Shown: one piece after another, positions 10,877-23,820 of the stretch
Numbering within the stretch: position 1 is the first letter of the stretch
Layout of the letters: the number at the start of each line of letters is the position of its first letter
NCBI GenBank assembly: GCA_029204045.2
Contig: CM055077.1
Location: 1,943,393 to 2,007,392 of the forward strand
Reading direction: 5' to 3'
Length of the DNA stretch: 64,000 nt
Source of the DNA: Tillandsia leiboldiana
Taxonomy: Eukaryota; Streptophyta; Magnoliopsida; Poales; Bromeliaceae
Translations under genes and position numbers: made by a program
Notes under the pieces: generated by a model
Database searches by the model: none
The model's input: only the letters and a program-made list of their open reading frames with translations
Told to the model about the DNA's origin: nothing

Positions 10877-11890
10877 ATGGGTACGGAAACGGAGAGGGAA
10901 ACGGCGAGCAGCGAGGGGAGCCTCTCGGATTTGGTAGTGGGTTGGTTCTTCGAGGAGATCGAGGAAAACGCGAATCCCGAGAGCGACGGCGAGGGCGAAG
11001 GGTCGACCGGAGACGACGCCGAGCGCAAAGCGTTCTGGGAAACGCAGCACCAACTCCTCCATGTAAAAAAAAATATAATAATTTTGATCAAAATTTGATT
11101 CAAAAATTTAAATTCAAATTCATTTTGATTATAAATTTTAAATCTTAGGAAGCTTTGAGTAAAGCGAGCTCGGCGGAGAAGAGGATCCGCGCGGCGACGG
11201 AGGATATCGTGAGGACGATGCGATCGGAGGATCAGATCTGCTCGTGCTCGTGCTCGAATCGGACGGTCAGGGATTGCCGGAGCTGCTTCTTGCGCCACGT
11301 GGCGGACCGGCTGCGGTGCGCCGGGTTCAACAGCGCCCTCTGCAAATCCAAGTGGCGCCAATCCCCAGATATCCCATCATCAGGTAATAATTGTTTTTTA
11401 TATTATAAAATAAATTTTGAGAGAACAATAATTATTTAATCATTTGATAATAATATTTACAGGCGAACACACTTACGCTGATGTGGTGGTGGAATCGAAG
11501 AAGGGCCGCGCGGTGCGCGTCGTGATCGAGCTCAACTTTCGAGCGGAGTTCGAGATGGCGAGGGCGAGCGGGGAGTACAGCAGGCTCGTCGCGAGCCTGC
11601 CGGAGGTGTTCGTCGGGAAGGCGAAGCGGCTGAAGAGCGTGGTGACGGTAATGTGCGCGGCGGCGAAGAAGTGCATGAAGGACAACAAGATGCACATGGG
11701 CCCGTGGCGGAACCACAAGTACATGCAGGCCAAGTGGCTCGCCGCGCCGCACCGGGTAGCGCCCGGGTTCGCCCCCGTGACGGCGGCGGCGGAGCCCGCG
11801 GGGACCGCCGAGAGGCGGCGGAAGGTGAGGGCCTCACTGTTGACGTTCGATTTGCATCGGATGGTTGTGGAGGTTGTGTCACTCGATTGA
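10877..11890 (+). CDS. DUF506 (PDDEXK-like) family protein
   Basis: Three exons, 10877-11062, 11149-11383 and 11463-11890, join in frame at GT-AG sites and give 282 residues. The protein starts MGTETERE and has an acidic N-terminal stretch with LSDLVVGWFFEE. It continues with a Cys-rich segment (CSCSCSNRTVRDCRSC) and the family core: YADVVVESKKG, VRVVIELNFRAEFEMAR, LPEVFVGKAKRL and PWRNHKYMQAKWL. These are hallmarks of plant DUF506, distantly related to the PDDEXK nuclease fold. The molecular role of the family is poorly known; some members respond to nutrient or stress signals. An upstream in-frame ATG at 10808 would add 23 Gly/Glu-rich residues; I prefer 10877 because the added part is low-complexity. 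Coding GC is high, as usual in monocots. Confidence 0.9.
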
Positions 11891-11985
11891 GTTAATTGTA
11901 CAGTAGTTATTATTCTTCCTATTCGTATGTTGTTCCATCCACTTTGAATAAAAGGTTTCTGGCCACGATAAAATTACAAACTTTT

Positions 11986-12019
<34 letters not shown>

Positions 12020-13980
12020 TAGTTTAATATCGTATGTTTTTGAGTTTCAACAACATCGTGAGTAGAAGCTGAAACGAGCTTCTATCTCCTATCAGTAAAT
12101 TTTAATTTGAAAATTTTAAAACTACAAGTGATATCTGGATAGGTTCTCGATCTCCATCTATATCTTAAAATCTCACCCTATATCTTAAAATCTCACCCTT
12201 CTTGTTCCAGCAAAACATTGGCTATATATGTGCATGGTGCAGTAGGTTCAAAGTAGTCCAAATTCCAAAAATTGAAAGATACATATATAACATAAGCTAA
12301 AATAAATTGGCCTACCACTGCAGCGACTCGGTGGACTCTATAGCTGGAACGTATCAGCAGACGCTTCGACAATAAAAAACGCTATCTTCAAACTCTGTCA
12401 ACGAACATCTGGGCTCTACGATCGATCTAGACCTCCTTTTGTGTGTAATTTATCTTCTTTTTTTTTTTTTTTTTTTTAACACCGAGACCTAATTGTCTCA
12501 CCTTTGTAGCTAAGTTCATCTCTCTATAAATAAAGCAGCAGCATACTGCATTTCCCTCAAAAAAAAAAATAATAAATAAAAAAATTAGCCTAAGCAACCA
12601 CAAAAATGCCAAAAATAGATCAATAGAGGTGATTTATAATGTGTCTTCAATGAAAGAAGATTAATTCCTTAGCTTTTGTACTCCATGGTAAGAAGAATAG
12701 TTCCATAGTACATATATAACATGAAACTTAATCTTTATATAATATGAAAGATATGTTTATCTATCAACTTAAGTTTCTAGATTATTTCGAGCACTTTAAT
12801 GTGATAATAAAGTTTGATTCATGTCTTTAATTAATTTCTAATCTAACTAACAGTTATGTGCTAGCTAGTTGTGTGCGGACGTAAAATAATTTTTACATCA
12901 TATAATAAGTGAATTTTATGTGATTGTATTGGATCTGTATCACATGTTAGCATTGTCAAGCACGCGCCAAACAGAAGTATTAAGAGAAATAGTTTTGGAC
13001 TGAAGTCCTTTGAACACTCCAAATGAATAAATGTTACATATTTGGTGAATATTTTAAAGATTATAGTGCAATTTTTGAAAAATTTAATTTTAGCATCTCA
13101 TTTTTTAAATTCACTTGTTCTTAAGACCCTGGAATGTCTATTTGTTCAAAATTTCATTATATATCATGTTTCTAAGTTCACTTTATAATTTTCTTTTGGA
13201 AAGGAGTCCACTGAAATTAGATCCATACTGGGATCAGAAGTGGCCAAAAGATATGTTCCTAAATGCAGTGAGGAATTTACATAGCTTTTGATGTTAAAAA
13301 AAAGAAAAAAATTGAAATTGTGGGCTACATATTAACTTTCCTTCTAAATCTTCTTCTATTCATGTGAAAATTCTATGTTATTCTAAGTTGTGTACCTTCA
13401 ATTTATTTTGCAAGTTCTAAATTTAGGTTCCATTTGGAATTTCAAAGAATAAACTTGGCGCGTGCGAAAGAACACTAAAAAGTATGACTAATTGTTTAGA
13501 TTCCATTTAGTCGGTTTAGAAATGATTTCTACAATTCCCTTAAATTAATACATACTAAGTACATTTCTACATACTCCAGTTCCAATTTCTTAATTATGAT
13601 TCAGTAGTAGTGTTAAGTGGCCCTTAATGTCAAACGGGCTCTTAGTTACTTGGAAACAAGGGTAACACAAGATCCAGAATATCCTGAAACTGCTAATTTT
13701 ACTAATAACAAGTTATATTTTATTAAATATGATTAAAATCGACCGTTAATTAGTGATGAGATTCAGTAAATCGATCTGAGCATAGTAAACAATAGTAAAA
13801 TTTGATAAGTCAACCATCATTTTCGATTGCAAAATCAGATTTAACCAAACATGATGTATCCACTAGAAAATAGATCCAATCCAAGATTGGATTGAATTGG
13901 ATTAAAAAAGGACAAAAAATCTCAACTGATAAAAAGAAATCGATATGATTAGGTCAAGTAGCATTTACTCCACTAATTCC
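11891..13980. other. Intergenic DNA after the DUF506 gene
   Basis: A likely poly(A) signal, 'aataaa', lies at 11948 shortly after the stop codon, followed by a T-tract at 11990-12018. A segment at 12180-12200 repeats 'tatcttaaaatctcaccct' twice. The rest is AT-rich with no supported gene or RNA. Confidence 0.55.
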
Positions 13981-14001
13981 AACCCCTCAGACTCTTTTTT
14001 T

Positions 14002-14166
14002 TTTTCTGTTTTTTTTTTTCTTTTTTTTGAAAGAGAAAGATAGTACACTACTATTTTTTTTTTTAAAAAAAAAAATTAGTTTGAAATGTAAAGCAACTAA
14101 ATTTTAAACTCAAAATTTCGAATATCAACGATCAAATTTTTTATCACTTATACTTAGAAACGGTCG
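14002..14166 (-). mobile_element. Diverged tRNA-derived SINE copy
   Basis: It has the same order as the copy at 6490-6640: a T-rich run, 'gaaagagaaagatag', 'tttgaaatgtaaagcaact', 'aatatcaacgatcaaatttt' and a degenerate box A region near 14150. It is heavily mutated; the box B is lost. Confidence 0.45.
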
Positions 14167-15565
14167 TAACTTCATAGTCTTAATTGGCATATGAAAAAGA
14201 TAGGGGGACTAGAGCATTGGCATGACCACTTAGATAATGTTAGGGGTTCATATATAGTCTCAAATATTGTGTTCACATACATTCTCACACTAATAAAAGA
14301 TGTTAATTCAAATTGGGCATTTGTTTTGAGGTATTTAAACTCAATTGCTATAGTTACAACAAAACGAGGAGGTTCAACGCCAGCGGTTGAAATTATATTC
14401 AAATTGTCTATATTTCTAACTGCAGCATTTAGAGAGCATATATAATTTTAAATAAAAATAAATTTATCTAATTAATAATTTTTTTAAAAAAAATTCTTTT
14501 CTACATTGAGCATAATCTCACAATTATATATATAAAATAATTAAATTTCGTCAACGCACTTCTCAACTGCGTAGAACTGAATAAAATTTTTATTGCTGCA
14601 GAGTTTTCTACTGTATCCAACCTAATAAGATGCGTATAATTATAATTATTCTACTTTCAACTACACTGTATTTATAATTATATAGAATCAAATTGCTCCT
14701 AAAAGTGTTACATTTTGATCCTTAAAACACTGATGCAAAATGGATTCGATTGTGGCCAAACTTTTTTTCAAAAAAAATCGTTCTTGATTCCATCCTCATA
14801 TATTAAGAAAATAAAGTGGATCAAAGACGAAAAACTTCTTTCTCTCCTTATTACGTTTTGATCCGTCAAAAAATTGTTAGAAATTCATTCTTGGCCCTAC
14901 TTGTTTTGACTGAAGCGGTAAGCGACGGTAAATATAGTAAATATAGGATAAAAGTCAATTTGTTTCGAATTTGCTTTTACTTAAACCCCTTCTGCCTCGG
15001 GATTCGCTCTATTTACGTATATACTTAAAAACATGTTTTTGAATTTTCAATTCAAAATATTTATAATTTAGAAAACAAAAAGTATATTTAAATTTACATT
15101 TACTTTAGGAGTTCGTCAAAATTGACTTTCTTTGTTGAATGAATTATCACGCATCCAAATCTAAATCTCCACCCATATATTTGGCTCTTCGTTATGAATA
15201 CAAATAGGACGAATTCAGAACCGAGAGGAATCTCTCATCTCCCATTCTATTTTTTACTAAATAGATTCAAAATAAGTTAATTTTATTTTTATTTTTGATT
15301 TTCATTTATTGTTTTATTCAGGACGGATCGGATAAAAAAAAAAAAAAATTTACCTTTCGTTTTATTTATACGGATTACGTAGTAAACTTATCTAATTTCT
15401 TATAATATATCCGTGAGAATATTCACATTCCTGAGGAGGGGCTAAGATTCTAATCAACTAACAAACTAAACACAGGCTCCGTAAACCAAATTAATAAATC
15501 CAAATTACACTATTATTATTCACACAAAATTAATATAATTTAAATGTTCTCTAAACCCAATAAAA

Positions 15566-15646
<81 letters not shown>

Positions 15647-15652
15647 CATTTT

Positions 15653-15707
<55 letters not shown>

Positions 15708-16350
15708 AAAGAATCTAAATCTAATAATTTTGGGTCTCTAATTTGGTGCGTTACTGGGTCCATTTGATGCTCCTACGCTACGTGCGTGGCCGTGCCATCT
15801 CGGGCTAATTTGAATGCGACATCAACCGTTTCCCCGATTTTGTAGAGCACGACACGTTAAGTTACATAAATTTGTTTCCTCTTTAAATTTTTTATAAAAA
15901 TATATAAAACTTACACAAACTATAATCAATTTAGGAGTAGGTTGAAAACTAAACCTATATCCTTTCCACACTCTTTCTCTTTTTTCTTTTTTTTTTGTTT
16001 ATCTTAATCTTAAATTTAAACAAATCTAAAAGTTACGTTAAAAAAAAAAACAACAACATAACCCATGCATTACATATTTCTCCTTTTCTACGCCTAATTT
16101 ATGCAGCATCTTTAACTCCATGCATTATATATTTTAACCGTCTTTGTTGCGTTTCCGTTGCCTTCGAAGTGATAGTTACGATAACCCAACCCCACGCATG
16201 CTCATCTTATGATCCCACTCTCTCTCTCTCTCTTTTTTTTTTTTAATCTCGTATTAATTTTCTTTCATTATTGTTAATTAATTAATTTTCTCTATAATTT
16301 TTTTTATTTCATTTTTTTTTAAAAAAAAAGAAGAAAAAACGTATGGATTA
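14167..16350. other. AT-rich intergenic DNA upstream of the GT14 gene
   Basis: No supported gene. Two long (TA)n tracts, 15570-15645 and 15655-15701, are separated by 'gcattttcc'. A CT tract lies at 16218-16234, close to the expected 5' UTR of the next gene. Tyr/Ile repeat reading frames here only reflect the microsatellites. Confidence 0.7.
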
Positions 16351-17952
16351 ATGGAGTTGAAGAAACCGAGATCGCCTATGCATCCACAACAGGTTGCAAC
16401 GATGGAGAAGAGAGTGAAGTGGCCCCTTATCCTCACGGCAACTCTATGCGGGCTCCTCGTACTCAACTCGCTCAAGAACGCGGCCCCGATCGCGTCCTTG
16501 TTCGCGCTAATCCCCGCGGCGGCGGCGCCGCCCACAGCCGTGCGACGGGGCCGCACGGGGGGCGCAGAATCCGCGGGGTCGGCGCCCATTGGCCCGGCGC
16601 GGCCGCCGCCGCGGATCGCCTACTTCGTCTCCGGGTCGCGGGGCGATCTCGAGCGTCTGTGGCGGGCGCTGCGGGCGCTGTACCACCCGCGCAACATCTA
16701 CGCCGTCCACCTCGACCGGGACTCGCCCGCGCCGGAGCGGTCCGAGCTGGGCGCGCGCGTCGAAGCCGAGCCCGTGTTCGCTCGCGTCGGGAACGTGCAC
16801 GTGGTCAACAAGTCAAACATGGTCACCTACCGCGGCCCCACCATGGTCGCCAACACGCTCCACGCGTGCGCCATACTTCTCCGTATATCCGACGGCTGGG
16901 ATTGGTTCATCAACCTCAGCGCCTCCGATTATCCCCTCGTTACTCCCGATGGTCAATTCCCCCCCTTTCACTTTCCCTTTCCCTTTCCCTTTTTTTTTTC
17001 TTTGTTTTTGTTATTTAATTAATTAATTTATTTATTTTGTGTGTGTAGATATTTTGCATACGTTTGCCAAGTTGCCGAGGGATCTGAATTTTATAGAGCA
17101 CACGAGCAATCTGGGATGGAAGGAGTAAATAAGCGTCTTCTTATTTATTATTACTTAGCGCGCATTACATAGTTTAGAAACAATACAACAAAATTGGAAT
17201 ATGACTTAATTGTTGTTGCAGGGATCAGAGGGCGAAACCGATAATTATCGATCCCGGACTATACAGATCGCAGAAATCAGATGTGTTCTTGGTCTCCGAG
17301 AAAAGAGAGTTGCCAGACGCATTTAAATTATTCACCGGTAAACTAACTACCTCTCACTGCAGTTTTTCTTTTTTTATATATTTATTGTAATGTTGTTATA
17401 AAATGATGATGGGAATTGTTATTTGTTATTGCGGCAGGGTCGGCGTGGATGGCGCTGTCGCGCGCATTCGTGGAGTACTGCGTTCTGGGCTGGGACAATC
17501 TGCCGCGCACTCTCCTGATGTACTACGCCAACTTCGTCTCCTCGCCGGAGGGCTACTTCCAGACGGTAATATGCAACGCTCCGGAATTCGCCCCGACCGT
17601 TGTAAACCACGACCTCCACTACATATCTTGGGACGTGCCACCGAAGCAGCACCCGCACATGCTCGCCCTCGCCGACGCCGACGCCATGATCGGCAGCGGG
17701 GCGCCGTTCGCGCGCAAATTCGCCTGCGACGACCCCGTCCTCGACAAGATCGACACCGAGCTCCTCGGCTTGCCGCAGCCGCTGGCAAATGCAACTGGCT
17801 TCGTCCCCGGCGGCTGGTGCGCGGGCAGCCCGTCCTGCTCCGAGGTCGGAGACGTCGGATGGCTCCGGCCGGGGCCCGGAGCGAAAAGGTTAGCCGGTCT
17901 TATTGATTCTATCGTCCATTTGAAGGCCCTCAAGCAGAATCAGTGTATATAA
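16351..17952 (+). CDS. GT14 family glycosyltransferase, beta-glucuronosyltransferase GlcAT14A-like
   Basis: Four exons (16351-16951, 17049-17124, 17222-17337, 17438-17952) join in frame to 435 residues. The protein is a type II Golgi membrane protein: a short basic cytosolic tail, a hydrophobic anchor at about residues 24-41 (WPLILTATLCGLLVL), an Ala/Pro-rich stem and then the catalytic Branch domain (core-2/I-branching type). Visible marks are RIAYFVSGSRGD, LYHPRNIYAVHLD, DWFINLSASDYPLVT, LNFIEHTSNLGWKE, ISWDVPPKQHP and a C-terminal GGWCAGSPSCSEVGD with LRPGPGAKRL. Plant members such as GlcAT14A transfer glucuronic acid to beta-1,6-galactan side chains of arabinogalactan proteins. The substrate here is inferred from family membership. 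Met10 or Met18 are possible alternative starts, all before the anchor. Exon 1 is strongly GC-rich. Confidence 0.9.
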
Positions 17953-18744
17953 AGATCTCATGCTAGAAGGCTTATAGAAGAATTTTAATCTTTTCTAATT
18001 TGTTAGATTAGACCACATCAGTTATTTTGATAATTTTGATACTTTTAACACAAAAATACGAATTGAAGATTCTGCCCGGCTAATAGAACAGAACAGCTAT
18101 TTTAGAATTCAGATCAAAGAGGAAGGGAATGGATGACTAGTAGAAGTGATTGCACCATCAAAGGAACAGTACTTTTTTCATGTTACCTGTGTTAGACTTT
18201 TTAAAAAATATTTAGTGCCCTTTGTTTAGGTACGAAGCAGCTTTGTATATGGTCTATCTACTTATTACTTGATTATACAATCAATAAAGAACATTTACAC
18301 CTGTGTCAATGGTTCATTAATACCATGGAAAGGAGGTAACATTTTCAGATGTATGTAGAAAATTCAAACATTCCTTTAATGTTATCAAGAGTAATTTAAA
18401 AGTGCAGAATAATAATCTGCAAAAGAAAATATACAGTTCCCAAAGTGCAGGATATATATATATATATATATGCAGCAGAAAATTAAAATGAAAGATGTGT
18501 TGGCCTTCAAATGCATTAAAACATCAGAGTGGATTTAACATCTGAGAATTGAAAAAACAACCAAAATTTCGTATAACATTTGGAGAAACATGCTTATGGA
18601 TATACACACTCAAGAGACGTCCGAAAATTTTTTAAAAAAATGATATAAATCTAATGTTTATAAGGCTCGGAAGTGAAGAATAGATGATAATTACATGGGC
18701 CGCGCGAGAATTAACAAAGTTTGGAAGACAAAGAAGTGGGGAAA
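17953..18744. other. Spacer between convergent genes
   Basis: The GT14 gene (+) and the kinase gene (-) end towards each other here, so this holds both 3' UTRs. A short (TA)n tract is at 18452-18472. Nothing else is recognised. Confidence 0.6.
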
Positions 18745-21060
18745 TCACACTAGTTTGTGCAGTGGATTCCCCGAGCCATCCGTATGCCCGGATTTAACCT
18801 TTTGGATCCAGGGAAAGAGCCATTTCTTGTGGTCGTGGCAACTCGATGTCTGAAGCTGGTCGAGCGTTCCGTCTCGCGCAAGAGCCGACTCAAACTGTTC
18901 TAGAATCTTCACTATCTGCCAAAACTCAGGCCTCTTTTCCGGATGCAATCCCCAACATTGCTCGATTAGGGCTTGTAATGGCGCAGGACACTCCGCGGGA
19001 ATTTCAGGCCTCAAGTTCTGAAAATGCAAGTTTCATGATCTTCAGTGATCTTATCTTTCAAATTAAATTGTAAAGAAACATGATAAGACGAGTTCCACAA
19101 AAGCAAACATTACGTACACTACCTATTATCGAGTTCTCCTGTTCCTCGTGTCGGAACTGTGAAATGCAGAGAACTCGAATCGTGCAGCAATTAAAAGACG
19201 AAGACTCGTCTTAAAACAAACATTTGACATTCGAATACAGATATAGAATTCCAGTTATTCATATCTCAATCATATCAAGATTTGCTATTCAAATCCCATT
19301 ATTATCATATAAGAAACATAGCCTAGAAAGACATAAACACAGGACAATGTAAGGAAGCCCTTTTAGCTAATCAAAGAGCTTATAAACAAACGATAGCATG
19401 GGGGACTTTTGAGTTATCTGAATGCTTCCACAGAGATTACGAAACAAATAATCCGATCACGACAGCATAAAGTGAAAACAATTTTCGCATGCTCGACTTT
19501 ATATGAAGGAAGTTCAGCATACGTTAAAACGGTTACCTTATCGACAACTGCAAAAGCCGCTTGAATGGGATTCATGTCCTCGTACGGAATCGTGCCGGTA
19601 ACCATCTCCCACAAAAGCAGCCCAAAGCTATAAACATCAACTTTTCGCCCATACGGTTTGTGCTTAATCATTTCGGGCGCCATCCATCTATAGGTACCGG
19701 GGTCCTTCGCTAGAGTATCATGATATACTTCCTCGCAAGCTATTCCGAAATCGGCGATTTTCACACAGAAGTCCTGGTCGAAAAGAATGTTCTCGGGTTT
19801 CAAGTCGCGGTGGATAACCCCTTGCGAGTGGATGTACTCCATACCACGAGCAATATCCAAGGCAATCGAAAGCAGCTTCTCGAGAGGAAGTGATTTGTGC
19901 TCTAGCTTGTGAAGAAATGCTCTTAAAGAGCCACCAGAAAGAAACTCGGTAACTATGCAAAAGACTGGTGGATTCTTACAAGCCCCTTCCAGCTGCATCA
20001 GACCACAGAAAATTACATTACAACAAGATAATAACAGTAATAATAATAATAAGCTCACAAACCGAGTTGAAATCTGCGCAAATATACCAAGGTGAAGATT
20101 AGCAAGAAGTACCTTAATGACATTGCGATGATAGAGATGAGAGAGAAGAGTGGCTTCTCTCGTGAACTGCTTCTCGAGCCTAGCCGCCAGCTCTCTGTCT
20201 TCGTCATCACCAGGCTGCCTAATAATCTTCACAGCGACGGGCCGATCCTTATATATGCCATGATACAGCCGACTGTGAGCTCCCGAAGCGAACCTAAGTC
20301 CAAGGTACAACTTCGAAAGATCGACCGTCCAATTCTCCGCGGTCTCCAAGGCAGCAACTCTCCGAACCCCATGATCAAAGTACCTTGCCCAAGTTGTGTC
20401 CTTTTTACTACTCGACTTCTCAGAGGCCTTCAGCGAAGACAAATGCCGAAAAGGACTCGAGTTGGGGCTCTTATTGGGGATCTTATTGGATACTTTCCTG
20501 GCGGGGGGAGGGGTGGAGAATCTCTTTTTAAGGGATTTGGCTTCTTTGAACACATCAGAGACAAAAGTAGAGGGAAACGGGGATACCGACCTCCGCCTCG
20601 GTTTCGAGTCCCGTTCTCCGCTCTTAGTCGATGCAACCGATTCACAAGATGCGGGAATTGATCTCGTCCACGAGGGGTAGACAGAAACCAACGTATTACC
20701 CGCAGTTTGTGCATTCGCTCCTTTATCGGGATAGAAAGAGAAGTCGGAAGATACCGAGCTCGCGTCCTTCGATTTGAGGTTCAAAGATTTCGGAATATCT
20801 AAATTAGGCCTCCTCAGTGAAGCTTCTTGAGAAGGTCCCTTGCTCATCTTCGCCGGCTTAGATTTGGGAACTACAGGCAAGCTCTTCAACTTCGATTCCG
20901 ACACCGGTTTTGATTCAGGAATAGAGCTCTTCTGGGTCGAATCAGCATCGGAATCGGAAGGGACAGAGAATTGAATCGGCGGCGCTCTACTGGAGTTCGA
21001 TCTAAGAGCGGAATGCGCAAACTTCGCCCTCGTCACCCAAGAGCAGTTCCCTTCCTCCAT
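18745..21060 (-). CDS. Raf-like MAPKKK (subgroup C, HT1/RAF36-like) protein kinase
   Basis: Three exons on the minus strand (21060-20113, 19992-19537, 19017-18745) join in frame to 558 residues. Residues 1-240 are Ser/Pro/Lys-rich and probably disordered, beginning MEEGNCSWVTRAKFAHS, as in longer HT1 relatives. The kinase domain runs from about 243 to 530: a glycine loop of the HT1 type (FASGAHSRLY), VAVK with the ATP-binding Lys at 278, HRDLKPEN at 377-384, DFG at 397-399, GTYRWMAPE at 415-423 and DVYSFGLLLWE. The sequence resembles HT1, which signals CO2 status in guard cells, and the RAF36/RAF43 branch, linked to ABA signalling. The exact orthology is inferred. The final exon carries the lobe ending in EKRPEFWQIVKILE and a basic tail. 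A reading frame running on past exon 1 into the intron adds a Leu-rich stretch that is not coding. Confidence 0.9.
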
Positions 21061-22130
21061 TCTCTCCGAATACTAAATAATACCCACAATGCAAAAGATT
21101 AAGAATCAAGCCTCAAACCCTCCAATTCAATAAAAATAGAGCTAAAGGTACGATTTTGAAGTGAGAACCCATATCATGAGATATTTAAACCCCACAAAAG
21201 GGAGTAAAAGCACAGGGGATTCCAAATTCATCGCACCTTGGTGAACTTTTCATGAAATATCCAATCCAATCACACACTCAATTAAATGCACCCATTACAT
21301 GAATCATCCCTACTTTACACGCCACCGTGCCCACAAATACCCCCAATGAATTCTTTCAAATACCAACTATCGCGATCGAATTCCGCGAACCTGTGACAAA
21401 TCCACCAACGAATCCATCAAAATTAACCAAAACAGCTTCGAAATTAAACCAAATTCTCTCGTTTCCGCCCGCGGTTAACAAAAAGGCGACGCCTTTCAGC
21501 ATCAAAACACGGGGTTCTCGCCAAAAACCGAATCACATCCATCGCAACTCAAATTAAATCGGGGCAAAGAAAAGCGAAGCTCATGAAGCGTACACAGATA
21601 TGTTAAGCAAAAGGGGAAAGAACGCGCACACAGATATTTGCATACCTAACAAGCGACGTCGAATTAGGGCAAAAAAGCGCATCAGAAAAGGTCGGCGCCT
21701 TGTTGCGCCCCACCTCGTCCTCCTCCTATCAACGGAATTGGAGGGGAAGAGGAAGAAGTGGGAGATCAAACTCGGCGCCGATTACGCCGCAAACACGTAT
21801 GGTTCGATTTTTTTGGTTAATTCATGGGTTAATTTTAGGGTTTTCACACACCTTCACCTTGGTCGCTTAATGCGGGGTGGGATTAAAATAGGGCAAAAAC
21901 TGAGGCGGTAGGACCCAAAAAAAAATAAAAAAATAAAAAAAATCGACTCTGCTCGTTTTGGGGGGAAGAGGACGAAGACGACGATTTACACGGGAAGCTG
22001 TTTTCCGGGAAGTGCTTTTGCGGGCCAGTTTATGTGCGGTGGGGCCCCCGATTGATCGGTTTATTTTCCGTGGACCGTGTGCTGTAGACCGGGAATAAAA
22101 AATATTTCTCGACCGCAACATGGAAAAAAA
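21061..22130. other. 5' flank of the Raf-like kinase gene
   Basis: It is GC-richer than the more distant spacer, with small spurious frames. It probably contains the 5' UTR, perhaps with an intron, and the promoter of the minus-strand kinase gene. I see no distinct element. Confidence 0.45.
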
Positions 22131-23820
22131 AAAAAAAAGAAAAAAAAAAAAGAAGAAATTTATGATGTAAAATTTTTATTTTATTTTATTTTTTCATCAA
22201 TCTAAAATACCTTGTCAAATTTGGGGATCGAACTTGATGGGGGATGGGGTGTATGGACTGGGTCCATGCAATAATTCTAGTGGGTTTGGGTGGAGAGAGA
22301 GAGAGAGAGAGAGAGAGAGGAGGGGAGAGGTGTACGGAAGCGTCGCATTCGGGGGGGGGGTTCGTTCGCCGCCGAAGAGTCTGCGGTCTCTCGCACGTGC
22401 TGTTTTTTATGCGGCCTCTTTTGTCGTTAACTTGGAAAATCCTAACTCACGCCTCTGTTGACTTGACTACTCTACAGTCTACGTGGTTCTTGTCTTATTC
22501 GAGTTGTATTCGGCTTGGGCTACATGAGCCCATAAAAGCCCGATTTAGTTTGAAAGTTTTGTGGGCTTTTATTTTATTTTTCCTTTTTTTTTTTTTAAGA
22601 ATTTGCTGTAAAGTAATTTTTCTTTACTTTTTGTTTTTTCTAACCGGGAAGGGGTGCAGGATAAGATAAATTTTATTAATTATTTCAAAGTGAATAGTAA
22701 ATTACATCAATATGTGGAATATACATTGTATATTCAAAAATAAATGTACGGATAGTATTACTATTCTTTCTAACCTGTTTAGCTATCAAATGTATCTCTT
22801 TATCACATAATAAAGCTTGAGGGCAAAAAGGTAATTTTTTCCAACTTAACCTCTTTATTCATCTTATTCTTCATTATCATACCAAATACAAAATCTCTTA
22901 TCTCTGAAATCATCTCAAACACTTTTTTACACTAGTTCCTACTTTATACTTATTTCAGGATTAGCTAGTTCTACCTTAACCCGTTACCAAACGGCCCGTA
23001 GGGTTCGCCCCTAACTCACAATACGAAACATACTCGATCTTGAAGTTAAAAAAAAAAAAACTATTTTATAATATTTTGATGTCAGATGAAGATGGATTGT
23101 TTAACTGAGAGGATAAAATCAGATGGCGATTAGTAGTCTATCAAAGTCTGTGAAATAACTAAATTTGGTGGGTAAGATAGAAAAATATTTTAACAAAAAA
23201 GAGCCCATGTTGAGACAACAGTTGGCTTGGTGGGTAAGATAGAAAAATATTTTAACAAAAAAGAGCCCATGTTGAGACAACAGTTGGCGGAGATCCGGCC
23301 CTCTAGAACTCAGGGAAAAATCACCTTTTTTTTAAATAAATAAAATAATAGCATTATTCTTAAAAAAATAAAAATAAAAAAAAAATAAAAAAAAATAAAA
23401 AAAAAGGGAATTATATGAGCATGTAAATGAGATCTTAACGGATTACTCGGTAGGTAATTTTAGATTATTAGCAAAAGAAAGTGACCGAAGTTATCCAAAA
23501 TTTCCAAACTTATTAAAAAAGTGAAATGCCCATATCCACCAAAGTAAGAGACCAACGGGCATAAAGAGATTTTGGGTTACTCAGATAAAAATATCAGCAA
23601 TAACCACCTCTGCCAACCTGCTTGCTGACCAAATTCAGCTCACATATGCACGTCACTCTAATAAACATAACTGGGAATCTGAATTTTAAAATCAACCAAC
23701 TGCTTTAAATAGTGATGACAGACGTATTGCATATGAGCAATATAAACAAGACGGTCACCCAGTTTCCAGAAGAGGAACATGCCCCCATGAATAGAAAGCA
23801 TGTTTAATATAAGGAAATAA
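22131..23820. other. Intergenic DNA between the kinase and PPR genes
   Basis: It contains a (GA)n tract at 22293-22319, poly(A/T) tracts and an AT-rich segment (22660-23000) ending 'taccaaacggcccgtaggg', which resembles the edge of a small DNA transposon but was not delimited. A 62-bp exact tandem duplication lies at 23164-23288. The 3' UTR of the PPR gene is at its right end. Confidence 0.55.
23164..23288. repeat. Tandem duplication, 62-bp unit, two copies
   Basis: The unit starting 'ggtgggtaagatagaaaaa' and ending 'gagacaacagttgg' occurs at 23167 and again at 23229 with no obvious differences, so the duplication is recent. Confidence 0.95.

Noticed and set aside
12427..12612. Short minus-strand frame with a Lys run
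   Set aside because: It is built on poly(T) and poly(A) tracts without any conserved feature.
15544..15741. Open frames of alternating Ile and Tyr, here and at 28031-28240, 53001-53210 and 54672-54890
   Set aside because: They are translations of (TA)n microsatellites, not genes.
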